A stretch of 64,000 nucleotides of DNA from Lachnospiraceae bacterium (GTDB taxonomy: Bacteria > Bacillota > Clostridia > Lachnospirales > Lachnospiraceae), in the NCBI GenBank assembly GCA_024695145.1, contig JAILIS010000032.1, positions 248,001-312,000 on the forward strand, written 5' to 3'. The notes below the pieces were generated by a model, which worked only from the letters and a program-made list of their open reading frames with translations, ran no database searches and was not told the origin of the DNA. The translations under genes and the position numbers were made by a program. Shown one piece after another: positions 51,243 to 59,295 of this stretch (its first letter is position 1; the number at the start of each line of letters is the position of its first letter).

Positions 51243-52075
51243 GCAGGAAGGCGGCGGTCGCGGTCATATCGGTATCCGTGCTTATCATCGCATTACTTAC
51301 GGGTGCGCTGATATATGTTATTGTGACACAAAGACCGCAACCGGAAGACAATAAAACTGTCGAAACTGTTGAAACAGTTGAAGCTGTAGAAACCGTCGAA
51401 GAAGATGCCGTTGATCTGATAGAGGAACTTGATAACAAAACGTCAAAGCGCCCCGAAAAATGGTACGGCACATTCGAGTCATCCGGGTCCGTGGAGGATC
51501 CGAAGGATCTTGCAAAGTACAGGACAAAGTGCCCGGATGTATATGCGTATATAGAGATCCCCGGAACAGATATAGGGTATCCGATCGCATACTGCGAGGA
51601 TGCCGTTGATCCGTTCTGGTTTACTCACGATATAGACGGAAATGAGAGTGATTCTGGAATGATCATTACCGATGCCGTGAACAGCGGTGATCTTTCGGAT
51701 ACGATGACTCTCATATACGGACGCTCACCCGCGGACGGAACGATGTTTTCGCAGCTGGAACGGTTTCGGGATTCACAGTTTTTTGATTCACACGAGTATG
51801 TGAACATCTACACCGATGATGCTGAGCTTGTCTACAGGATATATGCCTGTTATATCGACTCGAGTGATCATATACTTGCCAATTATGATTTTAACGATCC
51901 GAAAGGATTCGAGGCTTATTTCGATCACGCCGCGAATGTGCGTGACCTCGGCATAAACATAAGGGAAGAAGTGCGCCCGTCGGTCGGAGATCATGTGATC
52001 GGGCTCATAACCCACTGCGATGACGAAAGCAAGCGCCTGTTCGTACTGGCCGTTCTTGATGACGTCAGATATTAG
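51239..52075 (+). CDS. Class B sortase-like protein with catalytic His replaced by Arg
   Basis: Sortases join proteins to peptidoglycan with a Cys, His and Arg triad. The 278-residue protein has an N-terminal anchor (about 6-29), a Val-Glu-Thr repeat linker, and a sortase B-like fold (VYAYIEIPGTDIGYPIAYCE, FWFTHDIDGNESDSGMIITD). The Cys260 (LITHC) and Arg266 (SKRLFVLAVL) positions are kept, but the His expected in the YGHxxxDGTMF motif is Arg162: IYGRSPADGTMF. The codon is CGC, one transition from CAC. The enzyme is therefore probably inactive or changed in chemistry. No LPxTG or NPxTG-type substrate was noticed in the window. It overlaps the zinc-ribbon gene by four bases and precedes the LCP gene by 16. 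Confidence 0.82.
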   Translation: MSRKAAVAVISVSVLIIALLTGALIYVIVTQRPQPEDNKTVETVETVEAVETVEEDAVDLIEELDNKTSKRPEKWYGTFESSGSVEDPKDLAKYRTKCPDVYAYIEIPGTDIGYPIAYCEDAVDPFWFTHDIDGNESDSGMIITDAVNSGDLSDTMTLIYGRSPADGTMFSQLERFRDSQFFDSHEYVNIYTDDAELVYRIYACYIDSSDHILANYDFNDPKGFEAYFDHAANVRDLGINIREEVRPSVGDHVIGLITHCDDESKRLFVLAVLDDVRY

Positions 52076-52091
52076 TTTCGGGAGATGTTAA

Positions 52092-53219
52092 GTGGATACG
52101 GATAAATCCGAAAAGAATAAAATGCCGCGATGGGCAAAGGCCGTTATCATCACATTGTCGGTGCTGATCGGTCTGCTCCTTATCGCCTTTGCTCTTGTGT
52201 ACAGAAAGTGGCAGCGCGCGGAATATCTGACTGCTGATATGTTCCGGGCCGAGAGTACAAACGAGATACCCATCCATCAGGTCAACCGCCTCGACGAGAC
52301 GCCCGAACAATCAGAGGAGATATATACAGGCGGAGAAACGATCACCTACGGTGGAAAGAAATACAAATACAACGACAATCTCATCAATATACTCGTTATG
52401 GGTATTGATGATTACGGCCTGAAGGATGGCGACGCGACGCCCTATCAGGCAGATACCCTGGTTCTCGGGACCTTTGATGCGGTGAAGAAGACCGTGAGCT
52501 TTGTCAGCATTCCGAGAGATACGGTAACTGATATCAGGATACTGGATTTCGCCGATAATGTTGCCGCGATACGCAAGGGTCCCATAGCGATACAGCACAG
52601 TTTCGGCGGTCAGGGAGAGAAAACGAATGAAGCGGTAGAAGAGACCGTCAGTGAACTTATGTACAATGTTCCGATATACAGATATGTGGCGGTAGATATT
52701 TCCGCCATACCCGCTATCAATGATTCTCTCGGGGGGATCACGGTGGATATCCCGGAAGATCTGACCAAGTGGAATCTTGCAATGAAAGAGGGTACGACCG
52801 ATTATCTTTTAAAGGGTACGGATGCCGTCATATTTGTGGCAAGGCGCGACACATCAATAGATGACAGTGCCATCGGCAGGATGAAGAGACAGGTACAGTA
52901 CCTGAAGAAACTGTTCCCGGCCGTTAAGGAAGCCACAACAAAAAACCCGGCATATCCGATCATGTTGTATAACGAGCAGGCAGACAAGGTTTCGACCAAT
53001 CTTACCGTTGATGAGATGACTTATCTGGCAAGGATGCTGCTCGATGTTGAACTTGACGAGAGTGCGATAACATCGATCCCCGGACAGATGGAACATATCG
53101 AGCCCGGACAGATCAAGGATTACGAATACGAAATGGGCTATATAGTTGATGAAGATGCCCTTAAACAGCTTGTGATCGACAGATTTTATTGTGAAGTATC
53201 AGACAAGGAGGATAATTGA
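52092..53219 (+). CDS. LytR-CpsA-Psr (LCP) family glycopolymer transferase
   Basis: LCP proteins move lipid-linked glycopolymers onto peptidoglycan outside the membrane. The 375-residue protein has a short cytoplasmic tail, one membrane helix (about 16-37), and an LCP domain from about 95, with NILVMGIDDYGLKDGDATPY, QADTLVLGTFD, VSFVSIPRDTVTDI, GGITVDIPED and the Arg-rich FVARRDTSIDDSAIGRMKRQ. The conserved Asp and Arg residues that bind the phosphate chain are present. The GTG start at 52092 has CGGGAG upstream. With the capsule genes downstream it most likely attaches the exopolysaccharide made by this operon; that is inference from context. Confidence 0.92.
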   Translation: MDTDKSEKNKMPRWAKAVIITLSVLIGLLLIAFALVYRKWQRAEYLTADMFRAESTNEIPIHQVNRLDETPEQSEEIYTGGETITYGGKKYKYNDNLINILVMGIDDYGLKDGDATPYQADTLVLGTFDAVKKTVSFVSIPRDTVTDIRILDFADNVAAIRKGPIAIQHSFGGQGEKTNEAVEETVSELMYNVPIYRYVAVDISAIPAINDSLGGITVDIPEDLTKWNLAMKEGTTDYLLKGTDAVIFVARRDTSIDDSAIGRMKRQVQYLKKLFPAVKEATTKNPAYPIMLYNEQADKVSTNLTVDEMTYLARMLLDVELDESAITSIPGQMEHIEPGQIKDYEYEMGYIVDEDALKQLVIDRFYCEVSDKEDN

Positions 53220-53220
53220 A

Positions 53221-53703
53221 ATGAAGAGACTTAGGACAGTAATGGCGTTTACGGCAGTGCTCGCCATGGCCTTATCAACGGTGGTTTTTGCGGCGCCCAG
53301 CCCTGCGGCGGGCATCGTGATGGTTTCCGTTCCCGGTTCGGGAACAACATCCGTTGCACAGGTAAGCACCCCTTCAACTGAAGAGATCACGCAGCTTGCA
53401 CAGTATATTTCCGAAAATCTCGCAAGCGTCGGTGCGACCGGAAGCATCAAGACTACTATCAAGATAGAGGCGCCCGCTGGCTATAAGGGCGGAGATATTC
53501 CTGTAGTGGTAGCGGCAGCAGGCCTGAAAAACGGGGCAACAAATGTTTTTGCATATATACTTCTTCCGAACGGCAGGAAGATAATCGTACCGTGCGTTGT
53601 CAAAAACGGTTATGTCGGATTCGTTGCGCCGGCATTCGGAACAGTGTCCATAGTTGAAGTAAATCCTTCGGTCAGGACAGCAACAGGTGCCACGCTTCAC
53701 TGA
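53221..53703 (+). CDS. Small exported protein of unknown function
   Basis: The 160-residue protein has a classical signal peptide (KRLRTVMAFTAVLAMALSTV then VFAAPSP) and a mature part of about 135 residues with a central beta-rich domain (SIKTTIKIEAPAGYKGGDIP, NVFAYILLPNGRKIIVPCVV). No anchor or sorting signal is seen at the C terminus (VRTATGATLH). I do not recognise it; similar small exported proteins occur in other Lachnospiraceae, from memory. The ATG at 53221 has an excellent site (AAGGAGG at 53205-53211), one base after the LCP stop. It may take part in assembly or export of the polysaccharide, but nothing shows that directly. Confidence 0.78.
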   Translation: MKRLRTVMAFTAVLAMALSTVVFAAPSPAAGIVMVSVPGSGTTSVAQVSTPSTEEITQLAQYISENLASVGATGSIKTTIKIEAPAGYKGGDIPVVVAAAGLKNGATNVFAYILLPNGRKIIVPCVVKNGYVGFVAPAFGTVSIVEVNPSVRTATGATLH

Positions 53704-53716
53704 CAAAACGGTCGGA

Positions 53717-54433
53717 ATGTATGATATCCACTGTCACGCTCTTTACGGCGTGGATGACGGAGCTCGCGATCCGGATACTTCGATCGCGATGCTTCTTCAT
53801 ATGTATGACGAGGGTATCAGGACCGTGATCATGACCCCGCATTATCACGGCGGACATATGCAGCCGGACATGGATACCATACGCAACCGTTTTGAAAAAC
53901 TGCGCTCATACGCCGCGGAAGATGAAGAACTTCGCGAGATGGATCTGTATCTAGGAAGTGAGATCTATTACTATCCGAGCATTGTGGACTGGATCGAGGA
54001 AGGTCGTGTCGTCACGATGGCCGGTTCGCGGTATGTACTTATCGAATTCGGATTTACCACTGACAGGCGGATTTTCATTGAAGGGATCAATTCCATCGTG
54101 TCAGCCGGATATTTGCCGATAATCGCCCACGTTGAAAGATATACGGATCTTTGCGGCGATATCAAAAGCATAGAAGAGCTTATTGAACGCGGGGCATACA
54201 TACAGGTCAATTCAGAAGCTCTTTATGAAAGGCGCAGGGTCAGATCTTTCGTCAAAAAACTGTTAAAGAATGAACTTGTGCATTTTCTTGCAACCGATGC
54301 GCATGATATGTCGGGGCGTGCACCGTTTATGGCACGCGAAGTCCGGTATATATCCGGGCATTACGGGGAAGAATACTGCAGGCGGATCGTCATCGACAAC
54401 CCTGCAAAGATCATATCCAATGAATATATATAG
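53717..54433 (+). CDS. CpsB/YwqE-type protein-tyrosine phosphatase
   Basis: These manganese-dependent PHP-fold phosphatases remove phosphate from the tyrosine tail of the capsule BY-kinase. The 238-residue product begins MYDIHCHALYGVDDGARDPD and has further metal motifs TVIMTPHYHGGHM, EIYYYPSIVDW, IIAHVERY and FLATDAHDM, the standard family set. I use the ATG at 53717, which places DIHCH at the N terminus as in relatives; a GTG at 53687 overlapping the previous gene is possible and has AGGA upstream. Together with the Wzz-like protein and BY-kinase downstream it forms the phosphorylation cycle that controls polymer length or export. Confidence 0.92.
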   Translation: MYDIHCHALYGVDDGARDPDTSIAMLLHMYDEGIRTVIMTPHYHGGHMQPDMDTIRNRFEKLRSYAAEDEELREMDLYLGSEIYYYPSIVDWIEEGRVVTMAGSRYVLIEFGFTTDRRIFIEGINSIVSAGYLPIIAHVERYTDLCGDIKSIEELIERGAYIQVNSEALYERRRVRSFVKKLLKNELVHFLATDAHDMSGRAPFMAREVRYISGHYGEEYCRRIVIDNPAKIISNEYI

Positions 54434-54447
54434 GGGGAGAGTAAGAT

Positions 54448-55380
54448 TTGGATCAGAATTACCGTTCTGTAATTGATGAGGGGGATGACTTCGAGATAGA
54501 CATCTTAGAGCTGCTCGGAGTGATCGTATCAAAGATCTGGATAGTGATAGGCAGTGCCATCGTGTTTGCTGCCGTTACGTATGTCGTCTGCGCATTCCTG
54601 ATCACTCCCATGTATGAATCCACAACCAAGATATATGTCATCAACAGACAGAACTCGGAATCTCTTACGTACAGCGATCTCCAGTCCGGTACACAGCTCA
54701 CCAAGGATTATCAGGAGCTTGTAACGAGCCGGCCGGTTGTCGAAGAGGTCAAGTCCGAGCTCGGCCTTGCCATGGAAAATGATGACTTCAAAAAGAAGAT
54801 AACGGTATCGGTTCCCACGGATACTCGTATCGTCTCGATCACTGCCGAGGATGCGGATCCCTACATAGCGAGAGCTATAGCGGACAGCGTCAGGATATCC
54901 GCCGCAAAACATATCGCAAACGTCATGAACACCGAGGCGGTTAATGTTGTGGAAGAGGCCAACCTTCCGACAGAGATATCCAGCCCGAAGATCATACGTA
55001 ATACGGCTATAGGAGGCGTTATCGGTGCGTTTGTCGCGGTTCTGATCATTGCCGTCATATACATCTTGGACGACACGATCAAGACTCCCGACGACGTTGA
55101 AAAATATCTCGGTCTTTCGGTACTCGGTTCCATACCGGTACTTGATGAGGAAGTGATAAAGAAAGGATCGAAAAAGTCACGAAAGAAGAAACTCGGCAAC
55201 AGTTCACAGGTTTTTGCGACAGAGACTCTGTCTGATGCATCAAAACTTGCAAATGATGCCAGGAAAGCTTCCGAAAAGATGACAGAAGTGAGCAACGGCA
55301 TAGAGGAATACGTAGAGACTCCCGTGCCTACAAGACCTTATGTGGAAAAAAGGAGTAACAGATATGACAGTCGTTCCTGA
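54448..55380 (+). CDS. Chain-length regulator, Wzz/CpsC/YveK type
   Basis: In Gram-positives this two-helix membrane protein activates the BY-kinase and sets polysaccharide chain length. The 310-residue product has a membrane helix at about 27-50, a Wzz-type outside domain (YESTTKIYVINRQNSESLTY, TQLTKDYQELVTSRPVVEEV), the Pro-rich second-helix entry EANLPTEISSPKIIRNTAIG followed by the helix at about 192-214, and a cytoplasmic tail of some 95 residues that is longer than usual and Lys/Ser-rich. The TTG start follows GGGGGAGAG. The tail end overlaps the BY-kinase start by 17 bases. Confidence 0.92.
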   Translation: MDQNYRSVIDEGDDFEIDILELLGVIVSKIWIVIGSAIVFAAVTYVVCAFLITPMYESTTKIYVINRQNSESLTYSDLQSGTQLTKDYQELVTSRPVVEEVKSELGLAMENDDFKKKITVSVPTDTRIVSITAEDADPYIARAIADSVRISAAKHIANVMNTEAVNVVEEANLPTEISSPKIIRNTAIGGVIGAFVAVLIIAVIYILDDTIKTPDDVEKYLGLSVLGSIPVLDEEVIKKGSKKSRKKKLGNSSQVFATETLSDASKLANDARKASEKMTEVSNGIEEYVETPVPTRPYVEKRSNRYDSRS

Positions 55381-56068
55381 TGATTCCAAAAATCTGATAA
55401 CGCTCAACAGAAAGATCACGCTTGATTTCCGCCTCAGCGAGGCATTCAAGACACTGCGCACGAATATAGATTTCTGCGGAGATGACGTGAAGGCTATCGC
55501 ATTTACAAGCTGTGTTCCCGGAGAGGGAAAATCATCCGTCTCGTTCAATCTTGCCATCTCGATGATAGAGGCCGGCAAGAGAGTATTGTTCATAGACGGC
55601 GACATGAGAAAATCGGTCCTTAACGGACGCTACCAGATGTCCAAGGCAACGGGTGGACTGGCATACTATCTTGCCGGCCGCAAACCGCTTGTGGACTGTA
55701 TATTCATGACGAACATCCCGAGGCTGTTCCTTATACCTACAGGGGCTGTTCCACCCAATCCCGCAGAACTTCTCGGGGTCAAAAGATTTAAACATGCACT
55801 CGAGACGCTCCGTGATCAGTTTGATTACATCATAATCGATACACCGCCGCTCGGCAGCGTCATTGACAGCGCTATAGTTGCAAAACAATGCGACGGGGTC
55901 GTTCTCGTGGTTGAGACCGGAAAGATAGGACGCAATTTTGCGGACCGCGTCATCGACCAGCTCAATAAAGCCGAGTGCAACATCTTGGGCGTCGTTCTCA
56001 ACAAGGTTGAGATCGGAGGCAAATATTACGGAAAGTACTATGGAAAATACTACGGCAAATACCAGTGA
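55364..56068 (+). CDS. Bacterial tyrosine kinase, CpsD/YwqD type
   Basis: BY-kinases phosphorylate their own tyrosine cluster and capsule enzymes. The 234-residue protein has Walker A (SCVPGEGKSSVS, about 49-60), Walker A' (VLFIDGDMRKS, 74-84) and Walker B (IIIDTPPLGSVIDS), and a C-terminal cluster GGKYYGKYYGKYYGKYQ with seven tyrosines, the autophosphorylation site. The tail is built from three near-identical 12-base units. The ATG at 55364 has AAGGAG at 55349-55354; an ATG at 55340 is in frame but lacks a site. It needs the cytoplasmic tail of the preceding Wzz-like protein for activity in this family, and CpsB reverses it. Confidence 0.95.
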   Translation: MTVVPDDSKNLITLNRKITLDFRLSEAFKTLRTNIDFCGDDVKAIAFTSCVPGEGKSSVSFNLAISMIEAGKRVLFIDGDMRKSVLNGRYQMSKATGGLAYYLAGRKPLVDCIFMTNIPRLFLIPTGAVPPNPAELLGVKRFKHALETLRDQFDYIIIDTPPLGSVIDSAIVAKQCDGVVLVVETGKIGRNFADRVIDQLNKAECNILGVVLNKVEIGGKYYGKYYGKYYGKYQ

Positions 56069-56096
56069 CAGATGTCGCCGGTCGTGAGGTAAGACT

Positions 56097-57545
56097 ATGT
56101 ACAAGCGATACCGCCAGGAGTGGACAAAACATCTCGATTTCATAATAATAGAGGAACTGAGCCTCCTGCTGGCTTATGTAATTGCCATGTGGGTCAGGTT
56201 CGGGGATCTGCTGTTTGAGGACACAATGTACCGTGAACTCGGTTTCATACTGTTCCTTATTGATTTTGTTGTCGTCCTTTCCTTAAATACGATGCACAAC
56301 GTATTAAAGCGCGGATTTTTTGCCGAACTGGTTGAGACTGTCAAAAACTGCCTGTCGGTATTCGCCGTAGCGGTCGTATTCATGTACGCATTAAAAGTCA
56401 GCTCGGAATACTCTCGTATCCTTTTATTCGTAACGCTGATCCTTCATATCGTGATCTCTTACGTAACGAGGATCACATGGAAGTTCATACTGTCCCATTC
56501 AAATATCAGAAAGAATTCCAAATACTCAATGCTTGCGGTGCTGGATCCTGCCATAGCGGAAGAGACGCTCGAGAAGATCGCAAACAATCCGGGTGACTGC
56601 TATAAAGTTGTCGGTGTGGTCTTCACAAAGCGTGATAAGAGGACGCAGGTCCTGAATATACCCGTGGTATGTAACATTGAAGATGCATCCGAATATGTAT
56701 GCCGCGAGTGGATAGATTCCGTTTATATCGGATGTGAGAAGGTCAACAAGAAACTGGACCGGTTCATGGAAGACTGCCAGCAGATGACGGTCATCGTTCA
56801 CTTCGCTGTAGCAGGTGTTCATCATATGGGCAACCATCCGTTCGGTAACAGGATCGCCGGCGAGACTGTTCTGACTTCGGCTGCCAGATACGCGACTCCG
56901 CTCGAATATGCCCTGAAACGCGCTGTTGATCTTGCGGGCGGGATAGTAGGCAGTATCGCGGCGCTTGTGATCATTGCGATAGTAGGCCCCATGATCAAAA
57001 AGCAGTCGCCGGGTCCGATACTATATTCACAGGAGAGGATCGGCAAAAACGGCAAGAAGTTCAAGATGTATAAAATAAGGTCGATGTACATGAACGCCGA
57101 TGAGATCAAAGCGGATCTTATGGAACAGAACCGTAACAGCGACGGCATGATGTTCAAGCTTGATTTTGATCCGAGGGTCATCGGGAACACGATAGATGAA
57201 AACGGTAACGAACACAGGGGTATAGGAGACTTCATAAGAAGAAGGAGTCTTGATGAGTTCCCACAGTTTTTCAACGTTCTTCTCGGACAGATGTCGCTTG
57301 TCGGGACACGGCCTCCGACAGTTGACGAATGGGAGAAATACAAGTTCCACCACAGAGCAAGGCTCGGCTGTAAGCCCGGTCTTACCGGCATATGGCAGAC
57401 TTCGGGAAGATCTCTTATCACCGACTTCGAGGAGATAGTAAAGCTTGATACGAAATACATTACGGAGTGGTCCCTGTCGATGGATCTGAAGCTGATATTA
57501 AAAACGGCAAGGATGGTGATCGTCGGAGATCAGGGAGCATTATAG
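56097..57545 (+). CDS. Polyprenyl glycosylphosphotransferase (initiating sugar transferase)
   Basis: This enzyme starts a repeat unit by moving a sugar-1-phosphate to undecaprenyl phosphate. The 482-residue protein has four N-terminal membrane helices (about 15-130), a nucleotide-binding-like middle domain (about 135-255), a further helix near 280, and the C-terminal catalytic domain: SPGPILYSQERIGKNGKKFK, MYKIRSMYMNADE, RRRSLDEFPQFFNVLLGQMS, LVGTRPPTVDEWEKY and CKPGLTGIWQTSGRS. All conserved blocks are present. The sugar cannot be told from sequence. It has GAGGTAAG upstream. No glycosyltransferases, flippase or polymerase follow, so the rest of the pathway is encoded elsewhere. Confidence 0.93.
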   Translation: MYKRYRQEWTKHLDFIIIEELSLLLAYVIAMWVRFGDLLFEDTMYRELGFILFLIDFVVVLSLNTMHNVLKRGFFAELVETVKNCLSVFAVAVVFMYALKVSSEYSRILLFVTLILHIVISYVTRITWKFILSHSNIRKNSKYSMLAVLDPAIAEETLEKIANNPGDCYKVVGVVFTKRDKRTQVLNIPVVCNIEDASEYVCREWIDSVYIGCEKVNKKLDRFMEDCQQMTVIVHFAVAGVHHMGNHPFGNRIAGETVLTSAARYATPLEYALKRAVDLAGGIVGSIAALVIIAIVGPMIKKQSPGPILYSQERIGKNGKKFKMYKIRSMYMNADEIKADLMEQNRNSDGMMFKLDFDPRVIGNTIDENGNEHRGIGDFIRRRSLDEFPQFFNVLLGQMSLVGTRPPTVDEWEKYKFHHRARLGCKPGLTGIWQTSGRSLITDFEEIVKLDTKYITEWSLSMDLKLILKTARMVIVGDQGAL

Positions 57546-57572
57546 CCTCGGGGATACTTCTGTTGAAATACA

Positions 57573-58565
57573 ATGAATATAACCGGTAAATACATCAAAA
57601 GATCTGTAGACAATTCAATACGAAGCCTGTTTCAGATGATCGTTGTTATACGTGGCCCGAGTCAGGAGTGTGCGGTATTTGACTGCGACAAAGGTCTGTC
57701 AAACATATCGCCTTTGACCGATCGTGAAAGATCATTTTCTTTTCGCACGCTTCGTCGGGCTCTTATCAGAAACATCCACCCCGAAGACAGGGAGGCTTTT
57801 TCTCATTTTACCTCACATGATTCATATGTTTCGAAACTCAGTGACCATGTTCATCTGTCCATGGAGTGCAGACTCAGACATTCTGACCGCAGATATTACT
57901 GGTCCGAGATGATCATCTGTAATACCACGGAAGAAGACAGCACCGAAGGCAATGACTGTCTGTTCATGATAAGGGATATAGATGAGCGCAAGACAAAGGA
58001 GCTTGAAAGAGAGGCCGAAGAGAGGGCTCTGTTAAAAGGTCTGCAGGATCAGTACGATGCTCTGTTTGAAGAGAACATGACTGATCAGCAGACAGGCTGT
58101 TATAACCGTAAGGGACTCAGATATTATTCCGATATCGTGATCGATGATGCAAGAAGGAGCGGTAGACATATCTTTGTATGTGTGGCTGACCTGAACGGAC
58201 TCAAGCATTTAAACGATACATACGGACATGCCGCGGGAGACGAGGCTATACATGCAGTATCACAGGAGCTGATAAAGGCAGCGCCTTCCGGATCAAAGAT
58301 AGTACGCACCGGCGGTGATGAATTCCTGATATTCGCATCCATTGACAGCGGCAGCGTTGAGCCGGATCTGTTCGGCGAAAAAGTTGACAGCGGGATCAAA
58401 GCATATAACGAATCCCACTCCAATCCGTACACGGTCGGAACGAGTTACGGTTGGGTCCTTCTCCCGCCAAAGGATGATATGACAAGCCTTGACGAGTACA
58501 TAGAAATGGCGGATGCGAAGATGTATGAAATGCGTGTATTAAGAGATGAATACAGAAGGGACTGA
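57573..58565 (+). CDS. Cytoplasmic diguanylate cyclase with PAS-like domain
   Basis: The 330-residue protein has an N-terminal PAS-like sensor (about 20-145, with NIHPEDREAFSHF and MECRLRHSDRRYYWSEMIIC, the PAC pattern), a short coiled coil (about 142-170), and a GGDEF domain with Gly247-Gly248-Asp249-Glu250-Phe251 (VRTGGDEFLIF) and VADLNGLKHLNDTYGHAAGD. The active site is complete; no RxxD inhibitory site is seen. There are no membrane helices. It begins 27 bases after the sugar transferase without a strong ribosome site and is the last gene of the operon, so c-di-GMP production may follow capsule expression. Confidence 0.93.
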   Translation: MNITGKYIKRSVDNSIRSLFQMIVVIRGPSQECAVFDCDKGLSNISPLTDRERSFSFRTLRRALIRNIHPEDREAFSHFTSHDSYVSKLSDHVHLSMECRLRHSDRRYYWSEMIICNTTEEDSTEGNDCLFMIRDIDERKTKELEREAEERALLKGLQDQYDALFEENMTDQQTGCYNRKGLRYYSDIVIDDARRSGRHIFVCVADLNGLKHLNDTYGHAAGDEAIHAVSQELIKAAPSGSKIVRTGGDEFLIFASIDSGSVEPDLFGEKVDSGIKAYNESHSNPYTVGTSYGWVLLPPKDDMTSLDEYIEMADAKMYEMRVLRDEYRRD

Positions 58566-59264
58566 TCATGAGTCAGCACTGCCGGGTATGGCTACCCGAA
58601 TCTTTGACAATCGCAGGAGCTTTTTTATCGCAAGAACTGTTATGATCACTTCGAACACAAGGAATATAAGAATAAAGATCCAGTATTCGGTGCTCAGACA
58701 GAAATCATAAAAGCCGTGGATCAGCACGGGTATAAAGAAGGCCTGTTTAAGGTGCTTCTTCTTTAATCTCTCATCATTGTATGCATCGGCGTATCTTGCA
58801 AGACCGTAAAAATACCCCATATACAGTGCGTCGATCGCATGGCCGGGAACACTGAAAATTGCACGGATCACAGCGGTGCCCAGATCGCTTTCGATCAGAT
58901 ACAGGATGTTTTCAATAGTGGCAAATCCTAAAGAGACTGAGACCGCATATACTACGGCATCGAACGTGTAATTAAATGCGGGATGCTTCCAGGTCACCTT
59001 CTTGAGTACAAAGTATTTGCCGGCCTCTTCCGAGAGCGCGACGATCAAAAAGTTATCTATCAGCAAAAACAATATTCCCTGCTGATTCATAAAACCCAGA
59101 ATAACATCTTCAAACAGGCTCTCGATTATCGACGCGCTTACAGTAGTAAGGGCACCGAACAGGAACAGCCTCAGAAGCAGTCTGGGCGGCTCTTTTTCAT
59201 ATCTGTCACATTTCCATATGACAATGAACAGTACTATGCTGGGCAGAACAGAAAGAAGCAACAT
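58566..59264 (-). CDS. PrsW-family intramembrane metalloprotease
   Basis: PrsW proteases cut anti-sigma factors in the membrane (RsiW in Bacillus); many relatives have unknown substrates. The 232-residue protein has seven or eight membrane helices and the family motifs ALSEEAGKYF (the Glu-Glu motif), FATIENILYLIES, FSVPGHAIDALYMGYFYG and LIHGFYDF, with the Glu and His residues that form the metal site. AAGGAG lies upstream of the ATG at 59264. Its stop codon directly abuts the stop of the converging diguanylate cyclase gene, with no bases between. It lies 31 bases downstream of the aldo/keto reductase, probably in one transcript. Confidence 0.88.
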   Translation of the reverse strand: MLLLSVLPSIVLFIVIWKCDRYEKEPPRLLLRLFLFGALTTVSASIIESLFEDVILGFMNQQGILFLLIDNFLIVALSEEAGKYFVLKKVTWKHPAFNYTFDAVVYAVSVSLGFATIENILYLIESDLGTAVIRAIFSVPGHAIDALYMGYFYGLARYADAYNDERLKKKHLKQAFFIPVLIHGFYDFCLSTEYWIFILIFLVFEVIITVLAIKKLLRLSKIRVAIPGSADS

Positions 59265-59295
59265 TGTCTGCAGTCTCCTTTACAAGGGAATCGTA

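Noticed and set aside
53687..53716. GTG at 53687 as start of the CpsB phosphatase
   Set aside because: It would add ten residues before the family-typical MYDIHCH start; kept only as an alternative.
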